This document shows, piece by piece, positions 1 through 8,464 of a stretch of 39,350 nt of DNA. A program made the position numbers and the translations under genes. The stretch's first letter is position 1. Every line of letters starts with the position of its first letter. The notes beneath the pieces were generated by a model. That model was not told the DNA's origin and ran no database searches. It saw nothing but the letters and a program-made list of their open reading frames with translations. The stretch comes from Gammaproteobacteria bacterium (GTDB taxonomy: Bacteria; Pseudomonadota; Gammaproteobacteria; Pseudomonadales; Pseudomonadaceae), in contig JAAYFD010000018.1 in the NCBI GenBank assembly GCA_012728415.1, positions 1 through 39,350 of the forward strand, written 5' to 3'.

Positions 1-154
1 CCGGTTCATGGCTCCAGTCCAGCCGGGCAGCCACCTGCGGAAACAGCAACTCCAGGCAGGGCTGGAAAAACACTTCAATCGCCGATTTCCAGGGGCTGTC
101 GTGGTCGCTGGCCGCCATACCGGAATCAGCAGCGGGGTTGTGTGGGTCAGACAT
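1..154 (-). CDS. Rpn/DUF4351-like protein, 5' end only
   Basis: The start ATG is at 154-152 on the minus strand, preceded by GGAG with a 5-nt spacer, and the frame runs open off the left window edge (51 codons seen). The visible N-terminus contains SPWKSAIEVFFQP followed by LLFPQ and LDW. This pattern (SPWKE, aromatic-rich stretch, FP, IDW) is what I recall from the Rpn / DUF4351 putative nuclease proteins, which often occur beside mobile DNA. The catalytic PD-(D/E)XK part lies outside the window, so activity and intactness cannot be judged. The family call rests on a short stretch and is tentative; the start and reading frame are better supported. Confidence 0.55.
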   Translation of the reverse strand, partial: MSDPHNPAADSGMAASDHDSPWKSAIEVFFQPCLELLFPQVAARLDWSHEP

Positions 155-243
155 GCAAGCTCCTTTTGCCAGTGCGAAACATTCCTTTGTCTCTGAGAGA
201 GTAGCCCGGTATCAGCCAGTGGCCAGAAATATTTTTTTAGGCG

Positions 244-1377
244 CTAAGTGGTGCAAGCTGCGGCGACTGCCTGACCAAAGTTTTCCCAGGCAAACTGTTG
301 GGCAAACTCCTGTATTACTGCACCCTCAAGTGGATTGTTCAGGGCAGTAACGATTTGCCCGGCCAGTTGCCTGTAGTTGTTTTTCTCGATCAGATAACCG
401 GACTGGCCATCGGCTACGGCATCAATAATGCCGCCGGTGGCAAAGGCAACCGTAGGCAACCCGTGAGCTGCGGCTTCAATAGCTACCATACCAAAACCTT
501 CAGGATCATATGGTATATGCCGCACAGGAAAAACATGCACATCAGCTGCTTCGTAAACAGTCGCTAACTCTGTTTTATCCGTTATCACTCCAAGAAACTT
601 TATATGTTTGACGAGCCCATGCTTTTGCGCTGCCTGCATAATCTCTTCTTGCGTTTGGATGCCTGCTCCTAGAGAGTTTTTTGGAGCTTCACCAACAACT
701 AGCAGCATAACGTCTGGCATTTGCTGGACAATGGAGGGTAGTGCTTGCTCAACAAACTCTTTCAAGCCTTTACGCGTCGTGAGACGTCCGACGGAAAGTA
801 ATATTTTTTTATCTTCTAATCCATGCTGCTGCTTGAATGCAGCAATCGCTGACTTTGGTTGCGGCTGCTCAGGCAGGCTAACACCGGGATAAACAATGCT
901 GATTTTCTTTTCTGGTACACCCGCTGCAAAAGCCAGTCTTTTAGTCGGTGTGCTATTAACGATAATACTGTCGAGCTTTTTAAACGTCGGTGTCCATAAG
1001 CGTTGATAAACACGGTCTTTAACCGTGATATCAAAGCCATGTAAGTAAGCTGCAGATTTAGCCCCACAAAGCTTACTTGCTAACCAAGCGATAGGCGCAG
1101 TCAAACCACTGCCGGCAAGAATCACATCAGGCTTCCAGCGCAAAGCAAACCACACCGCTTTGCAGGCCGAAATAAATAGAAACAGCGGCAACGGCTTGAG
1201 AGGCGCTTCACTTAAGCTAACCGACTGGGGTTTCAGCTCAGCTGAACCTTGAGGACCAACAACTTTGACTTCGGCATATTTGCTTAGCTCATCAGCCATG
1301 TGCCAATTTAAACGCTCCATACCACCCACTAATGGCGGGAGGTTGCGGGTGACAAGGAGGATGCGGGGGGTGTTCAT
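244..1377 (-). CDS. Glycosyltransferase family 4 (GT-B fold)
   Basis: A 377-aa protein of the GT4 family. The N-terminus (RILLVTRNLPPLVGGMERL) is the usual GT-B acceptor-domain start with its Gly-Gly loop. The middle holds a hinge-type segment (LLSVGRLTTRKGL), and the C-terminal nucleotide-sugar domain has the family EX7E-type motif in PEGFGMVAIEA followed by HGLPTVAF and GG. It probably transfers a sugar from a nucleotide donor onto a lipid-linked or surface glycan. It lies 22 nt downstream of the UDP-sugar dehydrogenase gene on the same strand, so the two are probably co-transcribed and belong to an O-antigen or exopolysaccharide locus. Donor and acceptor cannot be deduced. By eye, codons here are more A/T-rich than in the neighbouring dehydrogenase, as is common for surface-glycan genes gained by exchange. 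Confidence 0.87.
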   Translation of the reverse strand: MNTPRILLVTRNLPPLVGGMERLNWHMADELSKYAEVKVVGPQGSAELKPQSVSLSEAPLKPLPLFLFISACKAVWFALRWKPDVILAGSGLTAPIAWLASKLCGAKSAAYLHGFDITVKDRVYQRLWTPTFKKLDSIIVNSTPTKRLAFAAGVPEKKISIVYPGVSLPEQPQPKSAIAAFKQQHGLEDKKILLSVGRLTTRKGLKEFVEQALPSIVQQMPDVMLLVVGEAPKNSLGAGIQTQEEIMQAAQKHGLVKHIKFLGVITDKTELATVYEAADVHVFPVRHIPYDPEGFGMVAIEAAAHGLPTVAFATGGIIDAVADGQSGYLIEKNNYRQLAGQIVTALNNPLEGAVIQEFAQQFAWENFGQAVAAACTT

Positions 1378-1399
1378 GTATCTCTTGCTCCGGCAATCA

Positions 1400-2713
1400 T
1401 CAGGCGCTCACCACATTCTTTGCGGCCTTGAGCCGCCCCCGCGTATCCACAATCAACCGTGCCTGTTGTTGCAGCAGTGCATAGTCAAAACCGTCATGGT
1501 CGGTGGCAATGACGATGCAGTCGTAGCCGGCGATGTTGTTTGCGCTGAGTTCGACGGATTGCAGGTCAAAGTGGTAATAGCGCTTGCGCGGGAAGACGGG
1601 CACGTGGGGGTCGGAGTAGGCAATATCCGCGCCTTTTTCCTGGAGCAAATCCATGATTTCGACAGCAGGCGATTCTCGGGTATCGTCGATATTTTTCTTG
1701 TAGGCCAGGCCCAAAATCAAAATGCGGCTGCCCTTGATGGCTTTGCCCTGTTCGTTTAGCGCATCGGCGATTTTGTGCACCACCCAGCGCGGCATGTAGT
1801 GGTTGATCTCGCCGGCCAGTTCGATAAAGCGGGTGTTGATGCCGTATTCGCGGGCTTTCCAGGTCAGGTAAAACGGGTCGATGGGGATGCAGTGGCCGCC
1901 CAGGCCCGGCCCTGGTGTGTAGGGTACAAAACCAAAGGGCTTGGTGGCGGCGGCCTGGATGACTTCGTGGATGTTGATGCCCATTTTGTCGGCGACGATT
2001 TTCATTTCGTTGACCAGGCCGATGTTGACGGCGCGATGGATGTTTTCCAGCAGCTTGGTCATTTCCGCCGTGCGTGGGCTGCTGACCGGTACCATTTGCG
2101 CAATCGCATGGCGGTACAGTTCGATGCCGAGCCGGGTGCAGGCGTCCGTGATGCCGCCTAGAACTTTGGGAATATCCTTGGTGCTGTAGTTGGGGTTGCC
2201 GGGGTCTTCACGTTCGGGTGAATAGACCAGGGCGAAATTTTTGCCAGGGATCAGCCCACGTTCTTGCAGGCGCGGCAGGATGACTTCTTCGGTGGTGCCC
2301 GGCCAGGTGGTGCTTTCCAGGCTGAGAATTTGACCTTCGCGCAGATGCGGCAGCATGGCCTCCAGCGTGTTGATCACAAAGCTCAGGTCGGGCTCGCGGT
2401 ACTGGTTGAGCGGGGTCGGCACACAAATGACCAAGGCGTCCACTTCGCTGCTGCGGGCAAAGTCGGTGGTGGCGCTGAAGCCTTTGGCCTGCGCCCGCAG
2501 GATGAGGTCAGGGGTCAGGCGTTCGATGTAGCTCTGGCCGTTGTTGAGCTGCTCGACCTTGTGCGGGTCGATATCAAAGCCCAGTACGCGGCTGCCGGTT
2601 TCGGCAAAACGCAGGGCCAGTGGCAGGCCGACATAGCCCAGCCCGTATACGCCGATGACGGTGTTGTTGTTATTGAGTTTTTGTTCGAGTTCGTGCAGCA
2701 CCTTGGTATCCAT
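1400..2713 (-). CDS. wbpA: UDP-N-acetylglucosamine/UDP-sugar 6-dehydrogenase, WbpA-like
   Basis: A 437-aa nucleotide-sugar dehydrogenase that oxidises the C6 alcohol of a UDP-hexose to a uronate with two NAD+. An N-terminal Rossmann motif ([13 protein letters not shown]) binds NAD. The central domain has [17 protein letters not shown], and the catalytic cysteine sits in GGHCIPIDP. The C-terminal UDP-binding domain carries [16 protein letters not shown]. Its length and motifs fit the UDP-GlcNAc/UDP-ManNAc dehydrogenase branch (WbpA, TviB, WecC) better than UDP-glucose dehydrogenase, but exact substrate is inferred. The product would supply a uronic acid precursor for surface polysaccharide, in keeping with the glycosyltransferase gene directly downstream. 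No strong Shine-Dalgarno precedes the ATG. Confidence 0.88.
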   Translation of the reverse strand: MDTKVLHELEQKLNNNNTVIGVYGLGYVGLPLALRFAETGSRVLGFDIDPHKVEQLNNGQSYIERLTPDLILRAQAKGFSATTDFARSSEVDALVICVPTPLNQYREPDLSFVINTLEAMLPHLREGQILSLESTTWPGTTEEVILPRLQERGLIPGKNFALVYSPEREDPGNPNYSTKDIPKVLGGITDACTRLGIELYRHAIAQMVPVSSPRTAEMTKLLENIHRAVNIGLVNEMKIVADKMGINIHEVIQAAATKPFGFVPYTPGPGLGGHCIPIDPFYLTWKAREYGINTRFIELAGEINHYMPRWVVHKIADALNEQGKAIKGSRILILGLAYKKNIDDTRESPAVEIMDLLQEKGADIAYSDPHVPVFPRKRYYHFDLQSVELSANNIAGYDCIVIATDHDGFDYALLQQQARLIVDTRGRLKAAKNVVSA

Positions 2714-2762
2714 TTTGCTGAGACTTTTGCCGGGCCATAATACGCTAAATTGATGCTGCGCA

Positions 2763-2820
2763 TTAAAGGGGTCAAGGGGGCCGATGCATTTAATTAAATG
2801 TACCTGGCCCCTTTTAATGA
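2763..2820. repeat. REP-like palindrome between M18 peptidase and wbpA genes
   Basis: About 58 bp with outer arms CATTAAAGGGG and CCCCTTTTAATG, inner arms GGGGGCC and GGCCCC, and a central perfect palindrome ATTTAATTAAAT. Such a nested, imperfectly paired structure could fold as one long cruciform or RNA hairpin. It resembles the GGGGTCA...TACATTTAATT...CCCC palindromes that are scattered in many proteobacterial genomes and are moved by REP-associated tyrosine transposases; that assignment is from memory of the pattern. It starts 8 nt beyond the M18 stop codon, so it could also serve as that gene's 3' hairpin. Confidence 0.6.
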
Positions 2821-2827
2821 TTCATTG

Positions 2828-4105
2828 CTATGCATAAAAGGCGCTCAATGCCCGTATCAGATAGTCCAGATCCTGGCTGCCGGCCAGTTCGCGAATGGAG
2901 TGCATGGCAAAGGTGGCTGCGCCTATGTCGATGGTGGGTACGCCCAGCTTGCTGGCGGTGATGGGGCCGATGGTGGAGCCGCAGCCCATGTCGCTGCGGG
3001 TTACAAAGCTTTGTACCGGAATGCCGTTTTGCTGACACAGGTGGCGGAACTGCGCGGCGGTTTCGCTGCTGGTGGCGTAACGCTGGTTGCTGTTGATCTT
3101 GATCACCGGGCCCTGGTTGAGTAGCGGGCCGTGGTTGCCATCGTGTTTGTCGGCGTAGTTGGGATGGATGCCGTGGGCATTGTCGGCAGAAATCAGCAGT
3201 GAACGCTGGATGGCGCGGCTCAGGTTTTCTTCGCTGTCGAACAGGCGGCGCAGCACCTGCTCAAGGAAAGGTCCGTCGGCACCGCAGGCGGAGGCCGAGC
3301 CGACTTCTTCGTGGTCGGTACAGACCAGCACGCAGGTGTGCGCTTGGCCGGCGTCAAGCAGTGCTTGCAGGCCGGCATGACAGGACAGCAGGTTGTCCAG
3401 CCGGGCAGCGGCGATAAAGTCTTGTTCCAGGCCGATCAGCGCCGCTGGCTGGGTGTCGTAAAAGCTCAGTTCGTAGTCCAGCACGCGGGCGTTGATGATG
3501 CCGTGCTCGTGCTGTAGCTGTGTGGCCAGCAGGGCGCGGAAGTCCTTGCTGTTGTCGTCGCCCAGTTGAGTCAGAATGGGCGGCAGTTCGGTCTGCTGGT
3601 TGATCTCCCAGCCCCTGTTGGCGTCACGGTTAAGGTGGATCGCCAGGCTGGGAATGGTGGCAATGGGTGTTTTAAAGTTGATGAGCCGGTTATGCAGTTG
3701 GCCCTCCAGTTCGTAGCTGACGCGGCCGGCCAGAGACAGGTCGCGGTCGAACCAGGGCGACAGCAATACACCGCCGTACACCTCGACGCCCAGCTGCCAG
3801 TAACCCCGGCTGTTGACTTCGGGGTTGGGCTTGACCTTCAGGCAGGGGCTATCGGTGTGGGCACCAATCAGGCGCAGGCCCTGTTCTGCAGGATCATTTT
3901 TGCCAAGGCTGAAGGCGATGATGGAGGAGTCGTTGCGGGTGACAAAGTATTTGCCCTGGGCCTTCAGCTGCCAGGAGTCGCGCTCGTCCAGGCGGCTGTA
4001 GCCGGCCTGCTGCAAAATGGCAGCCATGCTGGCGGTGGCGTGGAATGGAGTGGGGGAGTCGGCAATAAAGCTTGCCAGTTGTGTGAAGCGGTGTTGCGTA
4101 GACAT
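2828..4105 (-). CDS. apeB: M18 family aminopeptidase
   Basis: A 425-aa dinuclear zinc aminopeptidase of the M18 family (aspartyl/leucyl aminopeptidase type), cytosolic, removing N-terminal residues during peptide turnover. Metal-ligand and active-site segments are visible: [15 protein letters not shown] (His and Asp), CTDHEEVGS (the general base and a ligand Glu pair), [14 protein letters not shown] near the C-terminus, and a final HSIRE. The start is placed at MSTQHRF because AAGGA lies 7 nt upstream of that ATG; an upstream in-frame extension of 13 residues lacks such a site. It is transcribed alone, from a promoter with a consensus -10 just upstream, and ends next to a REP-like palindrome. 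Confidence 0.92.
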   Translation of the reverse strand: MSTQHRFTQLASFIADSPTPFHATASMAAILQQAGYSRLDERDSWQLKAQGKYFVTRNDSSIIAFSLGKNDPAEQGLRLIGAHTDSPCLKVKPNPEVNSRGYWQLGVEVYGGVLLSPWFDRDLSLAGRVSYELEGQLHNRLINFKTPIATIPSLAIHLNRDANRGWEINQQTELPPILTQLGDDNSKDFRALLATQLQHEHGIINARVLDYELSFYDTQPAALIGLEQDFIAAARLDNLLSCHAGLQALLDAGQAHTCVLVCTDHEEVGSASACGADGPFLEQVLRRLFDSEENLSRAIQRSLLISADNAHGIHPNYADKHDGNHGPLLNQGPVIKINSNQRYATSSETAAQFRHLCQQNGIPVQSFVTRSDMGCGSTIGPITASKLGVPTIDIGAATFAMHSIRELAGSQDLDYLIRALSAFYA

Positions 4106-4145
4106 GGAAATCCTTGTAAGTAAACACTGAACCAACAGTAGCACG

Positions 4146-4165
4146 ATTATACAACTGTGTTGTAT
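4146..4165 (-). promoter_or_regulatory. M18 gene promoter with overlapping operator dyad
   Basis: On the minus strand a consensus -10 TATAAT occupies 4151-4146, placing the transcription start about 35 nt before the aminopeptidase ATG. A perfect 7-3-7 inverted repeat ATACAAC-TGT-GTTGTAT (4149-4165) overlaps the -10, the layout expected of a repressor site, for example of a TetR- or GntR-type regulator. The -35 region is poor, so either an activator is needed or the -10 dominates. The repressor is unknown and no regulator gene is adjacent. Confidence 0.5.
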
Positions 4166-4211
4166 TCGTTAGCCCTGCCTCATTTTCTTTCGGAGACTGT
4201 TTGTGTTTAAG

Positions 4212-4314
4212 AAAAGGCTGAATACTTGCCTGGGCTGTCAGGATGTTGTTGAAAGTCAGCATTTTCGCTGCTTTTCGCATCGCTCTGACTGCCCCGCCAA
4301 TATTGTTCAGCGCA
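4212..4314 (+). repeat. Dispersed intergenic repeat, copy A (short form)
   Basis: Begins AAAAGGCTGAATACTTGCCT and ends CCAATATTGTTCAGCGC, so the two ends are inverted copies of each other (GCTGAATA versus TATTGTTCAGC). It shares with copies B, C and D the order: GCTGAATA end, GGGCTGTCAGG, TCAGC, CTGCTTTTC, CTCTGACTGCC, ATTGTTCAGCG end. Compared with C and D it lacks about 30 bp in the middle. It lies between the META lipoprotein stop and the M18 promoter, about 107 bp upstream of the M18 start codon. Confidence 0.65.
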
Positions 4315-4396
4315 TCTTTGAGGGCTCGCGGACAGTGAGGCTCCCTTGTGTGTTTGATGGCTATCGGCCATTGCTTGATTCAGTGTTTTTTGCTCG

Positions 4397-4801
4397 TTAT
4401 TGGTTGTTGCTTTTAGGCCAGAGGCGGATCGCCGCGCCTTCGGCCGGCCAGAGTTGTAGCTGGCCGTGTTCAGAGAAATCCCAGCGTTCGACTTTGGGTA
4501 GTGCCTGCAGGTAGCGGTTTTCCTGCTCCATCAGGGCGGGTGCGCAGGCTTTGCGGGTGCTGGCGATGTGGCTGATGCTGAGCCGTTCGCCGTCTAGCCG
4601 GTAGTTGCCAAACCACTGATTGCAGCCGGCAAAGCCGTGAACGCGCTGCTGTTCGGCATCCAGCTGCAGGGTCAGGTGACTGCGGTCGATCAGCGGGCGT
4701 TCGCCGATCCACTCGACGATGTATTCCTGGCCAGTGTGCAGCTTTGTCAGGCTGCAGCCGGTCAGCAGGCCGAGAATGATGAGGAGGGTGGCAGTTTTCA
4801 T
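4397..4801 (-). CDS. META domain (HslJ-like) lipoprotein
   Basis: A 134-aa predicted lipoprotein. The start is placed at MKTATLLIILGLLTGC, which gives a signal peptide with lipobox LTGC, so the mature protein would be acylated at that Cys. The body matches the META/HslJ fold: HGFAGCNQWFGNYRLDGERLSI, then STRKACAPALMEQENRYLQALPKVERW, including the conserved C..A.ME.E..YL.AL segment and the two cysteines that pair in HslJ-like proteins. META proteins are linked to envelope stress and novobiocin resistance in E. coli, but the biochemical role is unknown. It follows the small cysteine-pair gene by 2 nt and is the last gene of the run that begins upstream of pilS. Confidence 0.85.
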   Translation of the reverse strand: MKTATLLIILGLLTGCSLTKLHTGQEYIVEWIGERPLIDRSHLTLQLDAEQQRVHGFAGCNQWFGNYRLDGERLSISHIASTRKACAPALMEQENRYLQALPKVERWDFSEHGQLQLWPAEGAAIRLWPKSNNQ

Positions 4802-4803
4802 GA

Positions 4804-5241
4804 TCAGGCTTCCTCGTGTTGGCATTGACGACACAGGTGGCGGCCATGGCGGCTGATCCAACCCAGCTCTTGCAGGCGGGCCTCGGCGGCAGGGAGGCGG
4901 GCGTTTTCGCCGTGCGCCGCATCCACGGCAAATTCAAGCTGTAGCAGACTGTTGCAGCCATCGCACTGTACCTGCCAGGTGTGGATTTCCAGCTCTTTAA
5001 ACGCTGGGCCGCTGGCGCTGGCGGTCCACTGGCCGGGCGGGTTGATCAGGTGGCGTACGCTGCGTACCTGGAGTTCCATGCTGAGGTCACGGCTGCCCTT
5101 GAGACTAACGATCAAGGTGTCGCCGGGCTGGATGTTGCCGCCATTGCCGGTAACCTGGTATTGACCGGGTTTGAGCGGGCGGCACTCAGTCAGGGTGTGC
5201 TGGGGAGCCAGCAGGGTATAGCGGAAGTCATGTCGGGCCAT
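4804..5241 (-). CDS. Small conserved protein with two CxxC pairs
   Basis: A 145-aa protein I do not recognise. GAGGA lies 5 nt upstream of the ATG. The N-terminal half looks like a beta-rich domain (YQVTGNGGNIQPGDTLIVSLKGSRDLSMELQVRSV). The C-terminal half has two cysteine pairs, CDGC around residue 97 and CRQC near 139, spaced as a four-Cys zinc site would be. No signal peptide or membrane segment is visible, so it is probably cytosolic. It starts 7 nt after the pilR stop and is followed by the META lipoprotein gene, so it is likely expressed with the pilSR group. Function is not inferred. Confidence 0.75.
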   Translation of the reverse strand: MARHDFRYTLLAPQHTLTECRPLKPGQYQVTGNGGNIQPGDTLIVSLKGSRDLSMELQVRSVRHLINPPGQWTASASGPAFKELEIHTWQVQCDGCNSLLQLEFAVDAAHGENARLPAAEARLQELGWISRHGRHLCRQCQHEEA

Positions 5242-5248
5242 GGGATCC

Positions 5249-6604
5249 TCAGGAAATATCCAAAACTTTCATGCGGTAACGCAGCGAGCGCAGGCTGATG
5301 CCAAGCTGCTTTGCGCTGGCGCGCTGATCATGCCCACAGTGCTCCAGGGTGCGCTGAATCAGTGAGCGCTCGGTATTTTCAAGCCGGTCGGTGCGGCTGT
5401 AGGAAGCTGTTGACTGCTCCGGCACTATGGCAGTTGTTGCTGCCTCTGTGGCCGGGGCGATCAGTCGCTGAGCTGTTTGCATCTGCAGGTCGTGGGGCTG
5501 GATTACTGCATGGTCGCACAGGGTATAGGCGCGTTCCAGCATGTTTTCGAGCTCGCGTACATTGCCGGGAAAGTCGTGCTGACACAGCTTGTCCATGGCT
5601 GCTTTGCTGAGCCGGACCTGGCGGCCGTCGGAACACAGGCGCTGCAGAAACACCTGGGCCAGCTCCAGTATGTCATCACCGCGCTCCCGCAGGGGAGGCA
5701 CGCGAATTTCGATCACGTTGAGGCGGTAGTACAGGTCTTGCCGAAAGCGGCCTGCAGCCACTTCGGCGGCCAGGTCTTTATGGGTGGCGCTAAGGATACG
5801 GGTATCAACCGGCAGCTCTTGCTGGCTGCCCACCGGCCGTACTGACTTTTCTTGCAGGGCTCGCAACAGCTTGACCTGCATGTGCAGGGGCAGGTCGGCC
5901 ACCTCATCGAGGAACAGGGTACCGCCGTGGGCGGCCTGGAAGAGTCCGTCCTGGTTGCTGTGGGCACCGGTAAAGCTGCCTTTTTTGTGGCCAAAGAACT
6001 CACTTTCCATCAGCTCGGCAGGAATGGCACCACAGTTGACCGGGATGAAGGGTTGGCCTGCACGGTTCCCATGCTGGTGAATTTCGCGGGCGACTACCTC
6101 CTTACCGGTGCCGGACTCGCCACTGATGTGTACCGGAGCCCGGCTGTGTGCCAGTTTGCCGATTTTTTGGCGCAGTTGCTGCATCGGGCGGGAGTGGCCT
6201 AACAACGGGCTGTCACCGGACACGGACTGTTGGCCAGCGCTTTGTTTCAGGGCACTTTGCACCAGTTCGCGCAGGCGCTTGAGGTCCATGGGTTTGGTGA
6301 TGAAGTCAAAAGCACCGGCTTTCAGTGCACGGGTTGCCGTTTCGATACAGCCGTAGGCAGTAATCATGGCAATTGGCATGCGCGGGTACTGTTGTTGGGC
6401 GTGAGCAATGATATCCAGGCCGTCGCCGTCGGGCAGGCGCATGTCGGTCAGGCACAGGTCGTAGCGGCGTGCTTGCAGGGCTGCGTAGGCTTCGGCTGCG
6501 TTACTGGCGCTGTCTGCTTTTAGTCCCATGCGCAGCAGGGTGATTTCCAGCAGCTCACGGATGTCTGGTTCGTCATCAATGATCAGTACGGATTGAGCGT
6601 TCAT
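5249..6604 (-). CDS. pilR: Sigma-54 response regulator PilR
   Basis: A 451-aa NtrC-type activator. The receiver domain (residues 1-120) has acidic pocket DDEPD, phospho-acceptor Asp54 in LTDMRLPDGDG and KP near 105. The AAA+ domain has Walker A GESGTGKE at 162-169, the sigma-54 contact loop GSFTGA at 209-214 and a GTLFLDEVADLP Walker B region. The C-terminal Fis-type helix-turn-helix includes RASAKQLGISLRSLRYRMK. PilR, activated by PilS, turns on sigma-54-dependent pilA transcription for type IV pili. GSFTGA instead of GAFTGA is, as I recall, normal for PilR. The start codon overlaps the pilS stop (ATGA), so translation is coupled. pilA itself is not in the window. Confidence 0.93.
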   Translation of the reverse strand: MNAQSVLIIDDEPDIRELLEITLLRMGLKADSASNAAEAYAALQARRYDLCLTDMRLPDGDGLDIIAHAQQQYPRMPIAMITAYGCIETATRALKAGAFDFITKPMDLKRLRELVQSALKQSAGQQSVSGDSPLLGHSRPMQQLRQKIGKLAHSRAPVHISGESGTGKEVVAREIHQHGNRAGQPFIPVNCGAIPAELMESEFFGHKKGSFTGAHSNQDGLFQAAHGGTLFLDEVADLPLHMQVKLLRALQEKSVRPVGSQQELPVDTRILSATHKDLAAEVAAGRFRQDLYYRLNVIEIRVPPLRERGDDILELAQVFLQRLCSDGRQVRLSKAAMDKLCQHDFPGNVRELENMLERAYTLCDHAVIQPHDLQMQTAQRLIAPATEAATTAIVPEQSTASYSRTDRLENTERSLIQRTLEHCGHDQRASAKQLGISLRSLRYRMKVLDIS

Positions 6605-8202
6605 TTGAATAAGCCAAAACTTTTGGGGTGGGCGAAGGTGATGCGAAAACAGCCTCCCTGGCCAGGCCGCTGAATGTAGTCAAGGCGGGCCTGGTTGAGT
6701 TCGCATAGCTCGCGGCAGATGTATAAGCCCAGACCGGTGCCGCTTTTTTCTGTGGTGTGAAACGGTTCGAACAGGGCGTCTTGTTCTTCCACTGGCACCC
6801 CCGGGCCGCTGTCACGAACTTCCAGCACAGGCAATAGCAGGCTGTGATGGCGAAACAGATAAATTTCCACCTTGCGCTGACCGCTTTGTTCTGCGGTATG
6901 ACGCATCGCATTGGTGATCAGGTTGTCGAGGATCTGGTTGAGCTGGTGCGGGTCCATGCGGGTGTTCAGGTGTTTGCCGGTGACCTCCAGCCTGAGGTTT
7001 TGATTGGCGGGCGAGCTGTCGCGATAGGCATTGACGTAGCGGTGCAGCCAGTATCTCAGGTCCAGCAGCTGCGGTTCGGGCTTTTGCTGGCGTGACAGCT
7101 GCAGGACGTTTTCGATAACGTGGTTCAGGCGTCGCGTTTGCTCCTGGATGATTTGACTCAGGCGCATGTCTGCTCTGTTCAGGGTATCGGATTCACCCAG
7201 CAGCTGTGCGGCATGGCTGATGGCGCCAAGCGGGTTGCGAATTTCATGGGCGATGCCGGCAGTGAGCCGTCCAAGTGATGCCAGTTTCAGTTGCTGGGCT
7301 TGTTGATTGTAATGGCGGGTGTCTTCAAGGAATATCAGCAGCCTTGATTCGCTATTTTGTCGGTGAGTCACAAAACCTGGCTGCAGCTGCGGGCTCTGTG
7401 TGGAAAACTGCAGCGGGGCTGGCGTGATGGAAGGGTTTTTTTGCCAGCTCTGATAACTTTCTATCAGGGACGGAAAGTATTCCTGTAGGTTTTTTTGTTT
7501 CAAGTTGCGACTTTCCAGCATATGGAGTGCTGACTGGTTGTATTGCAGGATGTTAAATTCCCGGTCCAGTACCAGAATGCCGGTACGCATGCGGGCAATG
7601 ATGGCGGCATTGAGGGCTTCAAGGCTGGCGACTGCAGTGGTTTGCTGCTCCAGCAGCTGCTGGCTGGCCAGGAGTTTGCGACCCAGCGCCTGCACACCCA
7701 GTGCGGCAGCAAAGCACAACGCGCCCAGCATGCCGGCTTGCATGAACTGGCCGGATGCTTCCGGGTGGCTCAGGCTCAAATAAAAGGTGAGATAAATAAT
7801 GCCGGCAGCTCCTGCTGCGGCGATGAGCAGGCCAATGTTGCGGTAGAGCAGGATGTTGGCGACTGCCACGGCAACCACTATCAGGTTGCCGATGCCGCTG
7901 GGTGTCCCGCCGGCTGCGTAATACAACACGCTCAGCAGCAGGACATCGAATAACGCCAGGGCAAACAGGGGGGCAAGGCGTTCGGCCCGTGGCATGACCA
8001 GAATGATCAGCGTGTTGATGATCAGGTAACCCCAGCTGCCCAGTGTGAACAGGCGGCTGTGGGTAACATTAAGCAACTGGTTTTCCAGGCTGCTGGAAAT
8101 CAGCAGAACCAGCGAGAGCCCGATCAGCAGCCGGTACAGGTGGTACAGGCGCAAAGGGCCTTGGCCGGCTTGGCCGAGCAGGGCGAGCTCATTGGCATTC
8201 AT
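6601..8202 (-). CDS. pilS: Sensor histidine kinase PilS
   Basis: A 533-aa membrane histidine kinase partner of PilR. The N-terminus holds about six hydrophobic segments (from LYHLYRLLIGLSLVLLIS through AGMLGALCFAAALGVQAL), then a PAS-like region (RTGILVLDREFNILQYNQSA). The HisKA box is LTAGIAHEIRNPLGAISHAA with the phospho-accepting His. The ATPase domain has an N box (LDNLITNAMRH) and G boxes (DSGPGVPVEE, KSGTGLGLYICREL). The start at MNANELAL is chosen because this ATG overlaps the stop of the upstream PP0621-like gene as ATGA; a 15-residue upstream extension would run into that gene. The stop overlaps the pilR start in the same way. Confidence 0.93.
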   Translation of the reverse strand: MNANELALLGQAGQGPLRLYHLYRLLIGLSLVLLISSSLENQLLNVTHSRLFTLGSWGYLIINTLIILVMPRAERLAPLFALALFDVLLLSVLYYAAGGTPSGIGNLIVVAVAVANILLYRNIGLLIAAAGAAGIIYLTFYLSLSHPEASGQFMQAGMLGALCFAAALGVQALGRKLLASQQLLEQQTTAVASLEALNAAIIARMRTGILVLDREFNILQYNQSALHMLESRNLKQKNLQEYFPSLIESYQSWQKNPSITPAPLQFSTQSPQLQPGFVTHRQNSESRLLIFLEDTRHYNQQAQQLKLASLGRLTAGIAHEIRNPLGAISHAAQLLGESDTLNRADMRLSQIIQEQTRRLNHVIENVLQLSRQQKPEPQLLDLRYWLHRYVNAYRDSSPANQNLRLEVTGKHLNTRMDPHQLNQILDNLITNAMRHTAEQSGQRKVEIYLFRHHSLLLPVLEVRDSGPGVPVEEQDALFEPFHTTEKSGTGLGLYICRELCELNQARLDYIQRPGQGGCFRITFAHPKSFGLFK

Positions 8203-8432
8203 TGATGCTTGGGCCCTGCTTGGGCGTGAGCGTTGCTGCAGTACCACCGGTTATGCAGGCGCACTGCCTCTGGCTGCGGCAGGTGCAACTGACAGTGCGC
8301 GCAGCATACCATGGGGGTTGCCTGTGTCAGCCGGCTGCTGGATTGCTCGGCAGAAAGGGATTTGACTTTTTTCCATAGCCACCAGCCAGCCAGTGCCATC
8401 AGGGCCAGAATGAGAAGTCGAGAGATGCCCAT
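8199..8432 (-). CDS. PP0621-family small membrane protein
   Basis: A 77-aa protein with one N-terminal hydrophobic segment (RLLILALMALAGWWLW) and a compact C-terminal cysteine motif (CCAHCQLHLPQPEAV ... RWYCS.AH), which resembles a small treble-clef or MYM-type zinc site. I recognise it as the PP0621 family, a short protein commonly found directly upstream of pilS in pseudomonads. Its stop overlaps the pilS start by 4 nt, so it is the first gene of the PP0621-pilS-pilR run. Role unknown; membrane anchoring and metal binding are inferred from the sequence. Confidence 0.8.
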   Translation of the reverse strand: MGISRLLILALMALAGWWLWKKVKSLSAEQSSSRLTQATPMVCCAHCQLHLPQPEAVRLHNRWYCSNAHAQAGPKHQ

Positions 8433-8464
8433 GCGGGGTTCCGTTTATAGAATATCAAGCAACA

